NCBI GenBank assembly: GCA_001936135.1
Contig: CP012821.1
Span: 620,001 to 684,000, forward strand
DNA from: Saccharomycopsis fibuligera x Saccharomycopsis cf. fibuligera
Lineage: Eukaryota; Ascomycota; Saccharomycetes; Ascoideales; Saccharomycopsidaceae
Length of the DNA stretch: 64,000 nt
Direction: 5' to 3'
The translations under genes were made by a program, and so were the position numbers. The stretch's first letter is position 1; each line of letters opens with the position of its first letter. The notes below the pieces were generated by a model, which did not search any database, was not told where the DNA came from, and was given only the letters and a program-made list of their open reading frames with translations. Below, piece by piece: positions 53,163 through 64,000 of this stretch.

Positions 53163-54599
53163 CTAAACCACCATGTCGTTAATACCCAATTCTTCATTTT
53201 CTTCATGTGTTCTTTCATAATCCTCACTAGCCATGTTTGGATCAACATCAGGAGCATAAATGTTCTGAATGTAACTAGCAGCAAGTGGGTCATCCATCAT
53301 AACAGTAAACTTGATCTTTCCATCAAGAGCTTCTTTCAAGTTCTTAAAAAATTTTTCCCAACTTTCTTTAGTCTTTGGATCCATTGAATCTGAAGTTTGA
53401 GTAAAAACACGCTCATGTAATTCATCATGCACTTGTCTCAACAACCCCTCAAGAGTAGTGAATCTACCACCAAGAGTTCCTGGGGTCAAATCTAAACTTA
53501 ATTCAGGTATAACAAGATGACAAGTTTCAGATTTTAATATATCTCTAGCCAAATCTTCAGCATCATCGACTTTCAATACCACTCTTTTTCCCTTTTCTGG
53601 AATAGCCCCACCGGTCTTCACTTCATTGGATTTGTAACCACACTTTTCACACACAGTACTCATAATAATGACATCTTTGAAATGTGGAATATTAACGGTT
53701 TTCATATGTGTTTCACATGGAACATAACATGTCGGACAAGTAGCGGTGAAAACTTGCACTTCATTACTAAAATTCTCAATCTCAGTGGCATCTGAGGCAA
53801 AACCGACCGTTAATGGCTTCTCACCAGCTTCAGCCTTTTCCTCAACTTCTCTCTTTACTTCAGCGTATCTTTCTTCACTTATAAGTCCAAGTTGAAGATT
53901 TTGTTCAGGGGTTCTGAAGTATTCAACTTTAGCCCACTTGTGAGTTGGCTCGCTCGGTATAAACTCAATCCATGAGTTCCCAGCAGGATCATCAACAATA
54001 AGAGTTAATGGTAAAGTTCCCTCATCGCCGTTAATGTAACTTTGAACTTTTTTAACATATTCAGCAATTTTGTCATAAATTTCCGGTTGAATTTCCTTTC
54101 TCTTAGGTTGATCGCTTTCCAAATCTTCAATCATTTCAGTTAAAAGACCCTCCACCGTAATTAACTGACCTTTCTTTGGTGGTATTTCGGTATCTATTTC
54201 AAGGAATTTACAACTAGCAGTTTCAGACTTAACCACTTGTCTGTTGAAGTCTTCTTTTTTTTCAATTTTCAAAATGTATTTGCAACCCTTGTCTTGAATT
54301 TGAGCAGCAGATTGAATTTCGGAATTTTTGAAATGACAATGTGGACATTCAAATGACATTAAAATAACTTCTCTGAAAAATGGAATTTTAGTGAGAAGCA
54401 TTCTGGTGACACCGTTTTTTTCACAGTTCATACAAAGAGATTCAACTTCTTGCACTGGACGACCTTCACTGTCTTCAATGCCCGTCTGCTTGACTTCGTT
54501 ATTCGTGTTTGTTGACTGTTGGTCATTGTAGCCCTCAACTCTTTCGCCAACTGGGGCAAAAAAGTCTTCTTTCTTTTGTTCAGGTTTGTCGGAAGACAT
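53163..54599 (-). CDS. ZPR1: Zpr1 zinc-finger protein
   Basis: 478 codons, ATG at 54599. Two ZPR1 modules, each a C4 zinc finger followed by a beta-rich domain: CMNC...CPHC (about 57-90) and CPTC...CEKC (about 288-323), each with the EVILMSFEC/DVIIMSTVC strand. GKGQ/GTLGG-type loops and a LVDDP/MMDDP segment appear in both halves, showing the internal duplication. Zpr1 binds eEF1A and acts as its folding chaperone. Length matches the family (486 in yeast). Confidence 0.96.
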   Translation of the reverse strand: MSSDKPEQKKEDFFAPVGERVEGYNDQQSTNTNNEVKQTGIEDSEGRPVQEVESLCMNCEKNGVTRMLLTKIPFFREVILMSFECPHCHFKNSEIQSAAQIQDKGCKYILKIEKKEDFNRQVVKSETASCKFLEIDTEIPPKKGQLITVEGLLTEMIEDLESDQPKRKEIQPEIYDKIAEYVKKVQSYINGDEGTLPLTLIVDDPAGNSWIEFIPSEPTHKWAKVEYFRTPEQNLQLGLISEERYAEVKREVEEKAEAGEKPLTVGFASDATEIENFSNEVQVFTATCPTCYVPCETHMKTVNIPHFKDVIIMSTVCEKCGYKSNEVKTGGAIPEKGKRVVLKVDDAEDLARDILKSETCHLVIPELSLDLTPGTLGGRFTTLEGLLRQVHDELHERVFTQTSDSMDPKTKESWEKFFKNLKEALDGKIKFTVMMDDPLAASYIQNIYAPDVDPNMASEDYERTHEENEELGINDMVV

Positions 54600-55328
<729 letters not shown>

Positions 55329-57596
55329 CTACGTAAATTTTGTTTTTTGAGCCAAAGGTGCTGCCAAATCCGTTGCCCGACTCATGATCATTTCAATTCT
55401 TGTCTTCAAGATATTTGATTTGCATTCCACTTTCAAATCAAGAAAATTCACCTTGGCTTCAGTTGGCCCAATAATCACCGCCCCACCAGTGCGCTCTTTA
55501 TTGCTTTGGAAAGAATCACCAAATTGTGCTTTCAAAAGACTAATCACTCGATGAATCCGGGTTTTTATTGAAGAATCTGCATGTTGAAGTAATACTGCTT
55601 CATTATCTAATCCATTAGATTCTACTAGTTCTGTGATTTTGCCATTATCCCCGGACTGGACTCCTGTGGAAGTGGCTTCCTCTTGTTGGTTGAGTTTCTC
55701 ATCTTGTTCTTTCTTCACCTGTTGATGTTGATGTTGATGTTGATGACCATGGGTATGGCTATGTGATTTGGAAGTAAGCTTCACTGAAGCTGGCGAAGTG
55801 TCCACAGAAAGCAATATAGCGATAACTGAATCAGCAATAGTATCATTAATCAACCCACTGGTCCACTGTACGGTGCAAACATCTCCCTCTAGCGTCACAG
55901 TGATATCATTCATAATTTTCAATTCAAATTCATCATCATTATCATGCACCACTTGAACAAAGGCAAACATTTGCGTCAAGTGCCAATACATCAAATCTCT
56001 ACCTGAGGTAATTTTCAAGGTTTGACGTTCTTTAACCACCGTTGTAGTCAACCCAGAAAACTCTCTCAAATCATCAACTTTTAATAAATTCAAATCAAAA
56101 TTTTTAGACACTAAAACCCCAGTGACTAAATCGTTTGGTTTTGGAATTTGTTCAGCGATTTGACCCATAGCTTTAGCCACCTTGATTCCTTGAAATTTAA
56201 TTTTCAAGTCATCACAGTTTCTTGGAGTATACACTTTGACTTCTTTTTTCAGTTTTCTAAACTTGGAATATTTCGACAACAATGCGGATTTAAGTCGACC
56301 CATTGGATTGGATTCGCCATGCACTAAGATAATGTTTTTTGGGTTAACTAGTTCAATAAATTGAGAATTTTGTTCATAGTCCACATGTGCAGCAAAAGAA
56401 ATTTCTTCAATGGTTAATCTTCTAGGGATCATTAAATCAGGATTATTCGCTGATGGAATCTCCAATGGCTCAGTTAAAATGGCCTTAGCCATAGTACCTT
56501 CTACTGAATAACCAGTCATAATCACCGCATTTCTAGAATCAGGAGCCCATCGTTCTAGTAGATCTCTTGAAACCCCATTTTGCAACATTCCGGGACTTGC
56601 CACCACCACACAGGGTCCAAAATCATCAAATCTATCCAAGTTCTTGATATATTTGATATATTTAAACTGGAAAGGGTTTGAATTTTCTGACCGAAATTTT
56701 TTCCGGATATTGTCATTCATCATATTAATATATGTTTTGTATACTGTCATACATTTTCTTGCCAAACTTGAAGCAAAATATATGTTTATCCCCTCCAAAT
56801 CGGGATGTTCTGCCCAATACTCATCAAGCACTAATAACAATTCTTGAGCCCTACCAAGAGCAAAAACGGGCAATAATACTCTACCACCATTAACCACTGT
56901 GCCGTGGATCAATTTCGTTAATCTTTCTTCTTTATCCTCACGACGTTCATGCGTAGCAGTGCCAAATGTAGATTCACAAATCAACACATCTGGCCGCTGA
57001 GGCGGTACTTCAGCAGACATCAAATGACGATCTTTTTCTCTTGAATAATCGCCAGTAAATAATACTTTCAAGCCACCAATTTCAATAAAGTACATTGCTG
57101 CTCCTAACACATGGCCCGCATGGTATGCGGTGAATTTGATCCCATCAATTTCCATAGTTGAATGATAATCTATAGTTTCAATCTTATCAAAAGAAGCCGC
57201 CAAATCTTCATCAGTATACAAATTGGAAGTAGAAACACCATCGCCAATGCTAGTAACCTTTACAAAATCACTAAGAAGCCACTTGTAAATTGCTTTGGTT
57301 GGGTGGGTCATGAATACTCTACCTTTGAAATTTGTATGTTGCATCACATAAGGTAAACTGGCAGCATGGTCAAGATGGAAATGACTAATGAGTAATATAT
57401 CTACCTTGGATAAGTCAAATTCATCATAAAAGGGCAACGAACTCATACCACTATGAGCTGGGTGCACACCCGCATCTAACATTACTATTTTACCTTTGTA
57501 TTCGAGAATATGGCAAGACCGGCCCACTTCGTTACCGCCTCCGAGACAATGGAACTTGAGAAAATCATAGTCATCTGCAACCTCTTCTTCTGTCAT
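55329..57596 (-). CDS. YSH1: Ysh1/CPSF73 pre-mRNA 3'-end endonuclease
   Basis: 755 codons, ATG at 57596. Metallo-beta-lactamase domain with the zinc motif SHFHLDHAA and downstream [10 protein letters not shown]; beta-CASP domain to about residue 400 with [13 protein letters not shown] and [19 protein letters not shown] follows. The C-terminal domain has a His/Gln-rich insertion with repeated HQHQ. Ysh1 is the cleaving subunit of the cleavage and polyadenylation factor. The yeast protein has 779 residues. The histidine-rich segment is not a usual feature I know of. Confidence 0.97.
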   Translation of the reverse strand: MTEEEVADDYDFLKFHCLGGGNEVGRSCHILEYKGKIVMLDAGVHPAHSGMSSLPFYDEFDLSKVDILLISHFHLDHAASLPYVMQHTNFKGRVFMTHPTKAIYKWLLSDFVKVTSIGDGVSTSNLYTDEDLAASFDKIETIDYHSTMEIDGIKFTAYHAGHVLGAAMYFIEIGGLKVLFTGDYSREKDRHLMSAEVPPQRPDVLICESTFGTATHERREDKEERLTKLIHGTVVNGGRVLLPVFALGRAQELLLVLDEYWAEHPDLEGINIYFASSLARKCMTVYKTYINMMNDNIRKKFRSENSNPFQFKYIKYIKNLDRFDDFGPCVVVASPGMLQNGVSRDLLERWAPDSRNAVIMTGYSVEGTMAKAILTEPLEIPSANNPDLMIPRRLTIEEISFAAHVDYEQNSQFIELVNPKNIILVHGESNPMGRLKSALLSKYSKFRKLKKEVKVYTPRNCDDLKIKFQGIKVAKAMGQIAEQIPKPNDLVTGVLVSKNFDLNLLKVDDLREFSGLTTTVVKERQTLKITSGRDLMYWHLTQMFAFVQVVHDNDDEFELKIMNDITVTLEGDVCTVQWTSGLINDTIADSVIAILLSVDTSPASVKLTSKSHSHTHGHQHQHQHQQVKKEQDEKLNQQEEATSTGVQSGDNGKITELVESNGLDNEAVLLQHADSSIKTRIHRVISLLKAQFGDSFQSNKERTGGAVIIGPTEAKVNFLDLKVECKSNILKTRIEMIMSRATDLAAPLAQKTKFT

Positions 57597-57749
57597 TGTG
57601 ATATGGATGTGAACGTAGAGGTGTATATGCTGTGTGGTTGCTTATTCTGATATATTCTCTTCTCTTCTCTTCTATTTACTACTAGACAAAGTGAATCGAA
57701 ATAAAAAACTGAAAATATTAGAACAACCGACTAAGTGCTTACCTAAGCG

Positions 57750-57755
57750 CACGTG
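57750..57755. promoter_or_regulatory. E-box CACGTG upstream of YSH1
   Basis: Palindromic CACGTG in the 281-bp gap between ALE1 (3' end) and YSH1, about 155 bp upstream of its ATG. Confidence 0.4.
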
Positions 57756-57877
57756 AAAGCTTTATAAACATTGGCTTTTAAACGTACTATTATATCACTA
57801 CTTCATGATTTCATTACTTTATAGGTTTTTTATTACTCTATTAAACTATTAACCTACTAAATTATAAACTCACAGTA

Positions 57878-59665
57878 CTAGTCCTTTTTCTTGATTTCAT
57901 TTTCGTGACCTTTTTCATCCACCAACGACATCATTTCGTTACGGAACTGATTAAGCGCATCCTTCACCACTACTTGTCCATCATTGCGTTCTTTCCACTC
58001 TTTAAAATCTTGGGCTATTTCAGAGGCTTCTTTCAAACTTTGTTCAAACTCTTCTTTGCTGAAGTCAGCATTAGGCACACCCAAAGTACCGTATTCCTCA
58101 TAAGCTTCCTTGTCCTTGAGGATCTTGGCCAACTTGGTACTCTTGAGCTCTGCTGGTGGCTGAGGACCAGCAATACCGGTTGAATGACCTGCTTCTTTGA
58201 CTGGTTCAACATAATGGTAGCTCTTGAGTAAATTGACCACTTGTTTACTGTATGGACCTCTAAAGATAGCAATGGTTGCAATCACCCCGACAAGTGGATA
58301 AAAATAAACCAATTTCCAACAATACCATGAGCGAGGGAAATCTAAAATTATAAACGGTTGAGCCATGAATCCAAATGATAATTGCGTCACTATAAAAGTA
58401 ACCACATCATAGCTCATTTTGCGTTGTTTAGAAGCAAGGAAAATTGGCCTGATGTTTTTACGGTAGATTTTCATTGCGGTTTGGAATAATGCTCCGCATA
58501 CAAAACTCATATAATATCCTGGACGGGTGCCATGCCAGAATGCACTAACAACAAAGGTGAAAAGAGTGCTCTTAAAACCTGGCTTCTTGTTTTTTCGTTT
58601 CACTCTTAAGTAAACGTAATTTTTAAGCCATTTATTAGTATTCATGTTCCATGCTTCCAAGCAAACGTGGGCATTTTGGCCAGTTTCGAAAGCGATAGGA
58701 TCAATATTTTGCACTGCGTTCCATTTAAATTTACCTGTCTCTTTATCGTAACCATTGTAACCTAACCCTGAGGAGATACAACTGGCTTCAGAAATGCTCC
58801 ATGCTGCATAATATTTGAGCCTATAAGTAACTCCTAACACGTATAACAACACTGCTTTGGTGACAAATGAATATCTAGCAAATCTAACAGTAAATATATC
58901 TTCGACACTAATATACTGAGCTGTTTTAAGCCAGAGAACTGCCCACATGATACCTTGCAATGCTTTCCAGAATGCTACTCTACCATTCTTGGGAATTAAT
59001 CTTTTTCTCTTGCGGCCTGGTTTTTTGCTTTCTGGAACATCAACAAACAACTCACCATGGATCCATTTGTCATAATCAGCATAATCAAAAGAAGGGCCTG
59101 TCAACAATGATGGGAAAAAAAAGGCAAAGCTGATAAAATTGATTAAATTAGGATGTTTTTTAACAATCTTGGCTCGTTGATAACTGGTGAGTTCCTTGCT
59201 TGAGGTTCTCCCATCTTGCACGCTCCAACCAAACGAAGTGAGCTTCATCACTAATACCATTTGCGCACCAGTGATATCAATAGCATTAGGATCATAGGGA
59301 CCGGTGTTGAAGAATTGAGCTTTAAAATGGTTTGTCGCCAAATGTGCCATAGTGAAGACGAAATTGATCCATGGCATGTACGGGCTGCGCACGTACCTAG
59401 TGATGCAATAAGTAACCATTGTGGCTACAAAAAGAGTAAAAAAACCTGAAAACAAATTCAATATAGCAAACAAGTACAATGAGGAGACACTGATGATGTA
59501 AATGTTTTTCAAAAGGATGTTATGGTCTGGTAATCTTTTGAGAATGGCAGCGAATGGAAATGAGAGGAAGAGGCAGACAATTTGCTTGAGAATGCCACTC
59601 TCGAGTCCCAATGAGACAGCGAGCTGGTCGAGGTGGTGACTGGGATTAAGCTGACTCCACGACAT
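57878..59665 (-). CDS. ALE1: Ale1 lysophospholipid acyltransferase (MBOAT)
   Basis: 595 codons, ATG at 59665. Many hydrophobic spans. MBOAT catalytic residues: Asn in EAWNMNTNKWL and His in SAFWHGTRPGYY. ATNHFKAQFFN and PSLLTGPSFDY segments match Ale1. The cytosolic C-terminus is Lys/Glu-rich and ends EIKKKD, a likely KKxx-type ER signal (KKKD at the very end). Ale1 acylates lysophosphatidylcholine/-ethanolamine and LPA at sn-2 in the ER. Yeast Ale1 has 619 residues. Confidence 0.95.
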   Translation of the reverse strand: MSWSQLNPSHHLDQLAVSLGLESGILKQIVCLFLSFPFAAILKRLPDHNILLKNIYIISVSSLYLFAILNLFSGFFTLFVATMVTYCITRYVRSPYMPWINFVFTMAHLATNHFKAQFFNTGPYDPNAIDITGAQMVLVMKLTSFGWSVQDGRTSSKELTSYQRAKIVKKHPNLINFISFAFFFPSLLTGPSFDYADYDKWIHGELFVDVPESKKPGRKRKRLIPKNGRVAFWKALQGIMWAVLWLKTAQYISVEDIFTVRFARYSFVTKAVLLYVLGVTYRLKYYAAWSISEASCISSGLGYNGYDKETGKFKWNAVQNIDPIAFETGQNAHVCLEAWNMNTNKWLKNYVYLRVKRKNKKPGFKSTLFTFVVSAFWHGTRPGYYMSFVCGALFQTAMKIYRKNIRPIFLASKQRKMSYDVVTFIVTQLSFGFMAQPFIILDFPRSWYCWKLVYFYPLVGVIATIAIFRGPYSKQVVNLLKSYHYVEPVKEAGHSTGIAGPQPPAELKSTKLAKILKDKEAYEEYGTLGVPNADFSKEEFEQSLKEASEIAQDFKEWKERNDGQVVVKDALNQFRNEMMSLVDEKGHENEIKKKD

Positions 59666-59940
59666 GATTGATTTTTGTAGCCTGTTTGAGTTGATTGAGA
59701 GTGATTAGGGTGTGAGTTGCTTGGTTTAATGAAGATTAAGATGAAGGTAAAATATACGATAATCGTAATTGCTTCAAGTGCCACGCGAAGGGTAATTAAG
59801 CCACCAAATCGCCGCCACTGGAAAACTGCGGCTGATATATAGAAACAACCGCGACGATAACAGTAATAACAACGACAACAGCTACGTGGGCATCAACACG
59901 CAACCAGACAGATCGTATCTCCCCATCACCAATCCCAGCC

Positions 59941-62028
59941 ATGGCATCGCTCTTTCCTGACGACTTGGCCGACCCTTGGTCAGACACCGCTAGTCCAGTG
60001 CCTCCGCTTCAGTCTACCACCAGTCTTCCAGGCCTCAGCGATCCTCAGCCTCCAATTAGCTCCAGCACCACCATCAACATCAACAATGACGAAAACAATA
60101 ATTATGGCAATGGTAATGGCAATGGGAATACAGACTACTTACAGGATCTAATTAACCAGAATGAAGAATTGCTGGAACTTGTGGCACAAATAAAACATGT
60201 AACCGTACCGTCAACTTACACTGAACAATATAACAAACACATTCGCAATGATGGACTTGTGGATTTCTTCGCGGTGGAAACTTTATTTGACAAGTCTGGA
60301 TTAAATCAGATTTCTATTGAGAATATTATCAATTTGGTAACTTTGAATCAAAAATTGGACTTCACTACCGTTAATCATCAGTTATGGAATGTAATATTGG
60401 GATTAATTGGTTTAGAACAACGAAAGTTAGGAGCGGGAAATTTTCAAAATTTGCAAAGCAATTTAACACATTTGCCAGAAGTGGTATTAGAGAGACCGGA
60501 CGAAGGAACTAACTCATCATTGCAACCGGCTGCTGCTGTCGTAGCAGCAACAGGTAGTATTTGGTCAGATAATCCGACCATCACCTCATTATTATCCCCC
60601 TCATCAGTCAAAAAATCTCCATTAGGAAGTGACAGTGATGCAAAAAGCCAGAAATCAAAACTGAAGCAAAACGCAACCATAAACTTGTCCGGGAATGACA
60701 ATGACGCACATTTGAGAAACTCATTCAACCCTAATAGTAATGGCATAATTAGCATTGCGGAAATTCCAGAGAAGGAAGGAATTGTTTTTAAGCATATTAA
60801 TTACTTGGTATCCCATAATGTTAGCTTGAATGATATGGACCCGCCAAACGGGAGAAAGGTAATCAGACGATACTCGGACTTTGTGTGGTTGTTTGAAGTA
60901 TTATTGAAGAAATATCCATTTAGAATGGTTCCAGGATTACCACCAAAGAGATTCAATGGTAAGTATTGTGTTTGATCCCAAAGAGGTTAACTGCTCATTA
61001 TTTTCAAAAATTTAATTTTTATTTTTCTATTTTTTGTTATTTCTCTCTCTTTATCTTTCTTTATTTTTAACTCTTTTACTGATACTAATCCTTTAGTAGG
61101 TTCTAGTGCAGATACTTTATTCTTAGAGCGCAGAAAAAGAGGCCTTAACCGATTCATGAATATTGTTATGAAACATCCAATTTTGTCTAAAGAACCAATG
61201 GTGATTATGTTTTTAACAATTCCTACTGAGCTTTCCGCCTGGCGTAAACAGAGTAATATTGAAATAATTGAAGAATTTGAAGGTCAACGTATTTCCAAAC
61301 GATTTATTGATCAATGGGATAACAATACTGCTCGAGTATGGGCAGATGCAGAAAAGTCCCTTGTTTTGATGCAAAATAATTGGGCCAAAATTTCTCTTTT
61401 GGTGGAAAGATTTGAAAGACGCAAGCAATTATATAATACAGATAACCAAAAATTCATTGAGATACTTAATAATCTTACACTAACTACTGAACAAGTTTAT
61501 TCTGTTGACCCATCAGATATCGGCAGTATTAACGTAGGGCTTAAGAATATAGCTACCCATATCAAGACCTCAACATCCTTAATTAATGATGAAAGTCAAC
61601 TTATTGAAGACGGCATATTGAAAGAATTTAAGGAATTTAACGAATACCTTACTGCCATCTATGGAGTCTTTGAGAGACGTAAAAAAATAGGTGGCAATAA
61701 TGTTTCCGAACTCAAAAAGAAAGTTGAACAGAATCAAACTCGACTTTCCCAATTGAAGAAAAAATCCGATGTTAAGGGGTCAGATATTGATACTTTGGTA
61801 CAGATGATTAACAACGATAAACAACAAATTATAAAACAAACAAATAGAGATTGGTTGATCAAAGAATGCATTCAACAAGAATTTGCAATGTTTCAAGAGA
61901 CTCAATATAAAATCACTAAGATTTTCCAAGAATGGGTTAGTGATCGGCTCAAGTACAGTGAATTGCATTCCGAAAACTGGAGCCAATTAGTTGATTCATT
62001 GCAAGATATGCCTTCCCATACTTTTTAA
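59941..62028 (+). CDS. MVP1: Mvp1 sorting nexin, spliced
   Basis: Exon 1 59941-60958; exon 2 from 61097 (or 61100) to 62028. Donor GTAAGT, branch GATACTAAT, acceptor TAGTAG, so 649 or 648 codons. The join gives PPKRFN(V)GSSADTLFLE, matching the yeast Mvp1 KRVGSQNADQLFL region, and the version with Val fits it better. A disordered N-terminus (1-65) is followed by a helical region, a PX domain (from about 275) with RRYSDFVWLFEVL and RFMNIVMKHP, and a C-terminal BAR-like coiled coil with FERRK repeats. Mvp1 shapes endosomal tubules in retromer-linked sorting. It diverges from ALE1 by 275 bp. Confidence 0.93.
60959..61096 (+). other. MVP1 intron with TAGTAG acceptor
   Basis: 138-nt phase-1 intron in the PX domain, more than 1 kb from the start codon, unlike the other introns here, which sit near the 5' end. 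Confidence 0.85.
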
Positions 62029-62668
62029 TGTATGATGAATTTGAAGTTCTTTTGTCACTTGAAAGGTATTTCTAAGGCCTTCTTTCATGCTGGTACTATT
62101 CATAAAAAAATATGCATTGCTGTTGTTTTATTTGTTTCTCCTTTTTTCTTTGTTGTTTATGTCTAATTCTCTAAGTTGAGTTGTTTTCGTTTTGAGTAAG
62201 TAATAAAAAATTACACTTTTTTTCTTGTTTACGTGTTTCTTGAAGCTTCAAAGAGGAAGTTTAAATGTGTTTAGGTAGAAGGTAGGCCTCTTTCCTAGTA
62301 AAATTCATTAAAAAGAGAGTTGTTTGTCACCTGTGTTTTCAATATACAATAGTTGGATCTAATACGTTTCTGACATCCCGAGCAAGAATTTAAAAGACAA
62401 AAAACAAAAAACAGAAAAGCCAAATGCATGGATTAAACGTACCCAAATGAGAAAACAATTAATATATAAATAAGAGAAAGGAATTAGCAACCACAAAGCT
62501 AGCAGTGCAGAACTGAAATGGAAAACAGATAAAAAAAATTCTAGTGCACTATGAACAATAAAAGAAAAAGAGAAACTATAATAACAATGATCAGATGCAT
62601 CAATAGAGTAATGAAGGAATGACAAAAATAGAAGTGGTGTAACTAAAAACTTTGCTTTTCTTTGTTTT
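62029..62668. other. convergent MVP1/RCL1 spacer
   Basis: 640 bp, AT-rich. A 114-codon minus frame (62359-62703) overlaps the RCL1 end, is hydrophobic and unlikely to be a gene. No RNA recognised. Confidence 0.5.
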
Positions 62669-63778
62669 TTATGCAATCTTTTTGTTAGCGTTAGTAAAGC
62701 CAATACCTTTGACCATCAACACCAAATGATCATCAACAAAATCACCATCCAAATAATCATCACATGGTTTCAAAAATACTTCAGTACCAAACAATTTCTT
62801 CACATCCCTGAGCAAATAAATAAAATTTTCATCAACTTGGCTCTTATGCACAATCAATCTCCCAATATTTTCCTTGCCAATCAACATGAATCCCAAAGCA
62901 AAAGCCAACTGGCTTCTACACACCACCCCACTAACGCTCAATTCTTGTAATAATTCATAAGCTGCTTTCTTACCAATATCTTCTGGTGTGTCACCAGCAG
63001 CACCAACTTCTTCGCTAAAGAAACGCCACCCTTTTTTCAGCTCAGCTACCAAAGTGACCCCCCAACCTGGGGATTTCCCCGAGTTCTCCCCACGCCATGC
63101 ATCTGCGACAATATCGGTTTTACAACCGGTGTTACTAAGCACCACTCTAGCAGCATCAACAATTCGGTTCACAATACTGGGACTTACTCTAGTGCTGTAA
63201 GCAACACCTCTAATTGCACTAATTTTAGGCATTTCGAGCGCATGAATAGTAAGTGGCGCAGCAAGCAATTGGTTAATCATTAAATGTGCTTCTGCCCCAC
63301 CTTGAGGAGAAGCACCACGTTTTAAGATATGTAATTCGACATCCTTGACCCCAAATTTGTCCATTATGGGCAAATAACCCCATTTTATTCCTTCAAGACC
63401 AATGGTGCCATGAGGATCAGCATCAATGCCACGAAACACTATGGAGAATTTTTTTTTAGCGAAAGGCCCCAAAAGAAGCATGTATTCAATATAGTATCCA
63501 ATGGCTCTCGCATGGTTGCAGTTGAAAGTTAATGCGCCACCAATAATAAGGCCTGGCCTGTAAATGACGGTGGTACCTGTGTATGAAATTTCAATTGCAC
63601 TGCCATTAGTTACTTGCTCAAGAAGTCTAAGGAAGGAAATTTCGTATTCTCTAAGACCTGGGTTGATGTCATCAGAACGAATTTTTTCTATTTTGATAGC
63701 AGTATGGGAAAGAGTGGCAAGGACAAGCCTAAGACGAAAGTTTCTGTGACTTTGAAATACCACCAACAGCTGTGACAT
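62669..63778 (-). CDS. RCL1: Rcl1, RNA cyclase-like SSU processome factor
   Basis: 369 codons, ATG at 63778, same size as yeast Rcl1 (367). Conserved blocks: RLRLVLATLS, IEKIRSDDINPGLREYE, YTGTTVIYRPG, GVAYSTRVSPS, WRGENSGKSPGWG and C-terminal KGIGFTNANKKIA. It has the cyclase fold but is not an active cyclase; with Bms1 it acts in 18S rRNA early processing. CTG at codon 4 is not diagnostic. Confidence 0.97.
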   Translation of the reverse strand: MSQLLVVFQSHRNFRLRLVLATLSHTAIKIEKIRSDDINPGLREYEISFLRLLEQVTNGSAIEISYTGTTVIYRPGLIIGGALTFNCNHARAIGYYIEYMLLLGPFAKKKFSIVFRGIDADPHGTIGLEGIKWGYLPIMDKFGVKDVELHILKRGASPQGGAEAHLMINQLLAAPLTIHALEMPKISAIRGVAYSTRVSPSIVNRIVDAARVVLSNTGCKTDIVADAWRGENSGKSPGWGVTLVAELKKGWRFFSEEVGAAGDTPEDIGKKAAYELLQELSVSGVVCRSQLAFALGFMLIGKENIGRLIVHKSQVDENFIYLLRDVKKLFGTEVFLKPCDDYLDGDFVDDHLVLMVKGIGFTNANKKIA

Positions 63779-64000
63779 GATTATTCTGTTTGATGATATA
63801 TTTAATATTGAGTTGTATTGATACTCTGTATCTTACACACACACCGACTCTCTCTTCAATCTTATTTGATTCTCATGTTAAAAATTTTTTTTTTTTTTAT
63901 TTTTTTTATTATTTTTTTTTTGGCTGCAGCCGATGCCATTGCCCGGTCTGCGGGGCTCGCAACTTAGAATGTAAAATTAACAAAACAGAAATCGAACAGA
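63779..64000. promoter_or_regulatory. RCL1 promoter
   Basis: T-rich runs at about 63881-63920 followed by a GC-rich patch GCCCGGTCTGCGGGGC (about 63940-63956). Confidence 0.45.

Noticed and set aside
62359-62703. 114-codon minus frame overlapping the RCL1 end
   Set aside because: Overlaps RCL1, hydrophobic and of low complexity, no family match.

Overview
This window is nuclear DNA from a budding yeast, most likely of the CUG-Ser (Debaryomycetaceae/Metschnikowiaceae) group. The evidence is: short 5'-proximal introns with GTATGT-type donors and TACTAAC-type branch sites; a nuclear gene for the complex I 49 kDa subunit, a complex absent from Saccharomyces; tRNA-Tyr with an intron; and CTG codons at positions where the family does not favour Leu (SEC22, DOC1, DCS1, GET4). 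No species name can be supported.

Layout. 1-9.9 kb is a GC-rich block: a HAD-type SAK-like protein (-), a FIG1-family four-span protein (-), DDP1 (+, one intron), GET4 (-) and a WDR70-type WD40 protein (+). From about 10 kb the DNA becomes AT-rich, with PAC10 (-, intron), RPL18 (+, intron), SEC22 (+, intron), DCS1 (+), a decayed ORF, RPL34 (-, intron) and the SAM5/PET8 carrier (-, 27-nt first exon). Then come complex I 49 kDa (-) and MIX17 (+) sharing a promoter, SWT1 (+), tRNA-Tyr (-), MDH1 (-), a NEJ1/XLF-like gene (-) divergent from SEY1 (+), tRNA-Leu (+), ORC6 (-) divergent from DOC1 (+), LOC1 (+), a large NNF2/AcrB-like membrane and coiled-coil protein (-) divergent from MED4 (+), five minus-strand genes in a row (TPT1, an RSO55-type release factor with a 19-nt microexon, ZPR1, YSH1, ALE1), MVP1 (+, intron with TAGTAG acceptor) and RCL1 (-).

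Most genes are core housekeeping genes: ribosome parts and assembly (RPL18, RPL34, LOC1, RCL1), RNA processing (DCS1, SWT1, TPT1, YSH1), mitochondria (complex I, SAM5, MDH1, MIX17, RSO55), membrane traffic (GET4, SEC22, SEY1, MVP1, ALE1) and cell cycle/DNA (ORC6, DOC1, NEJ1). I found no operon-like, defence-like or clustered novel system. The most interesting items are the abrupt base-composition change near 10 kb, the 19-nt microexon, the tandem acceptors, a decayed minus-strand reading frame in the DCS1-RPL34 gap, a three-copy diverged repeat family, and two small spliced reading frames. Several starts and all splice junctions were set by hand from conserved protein joins and frame arithmetic.
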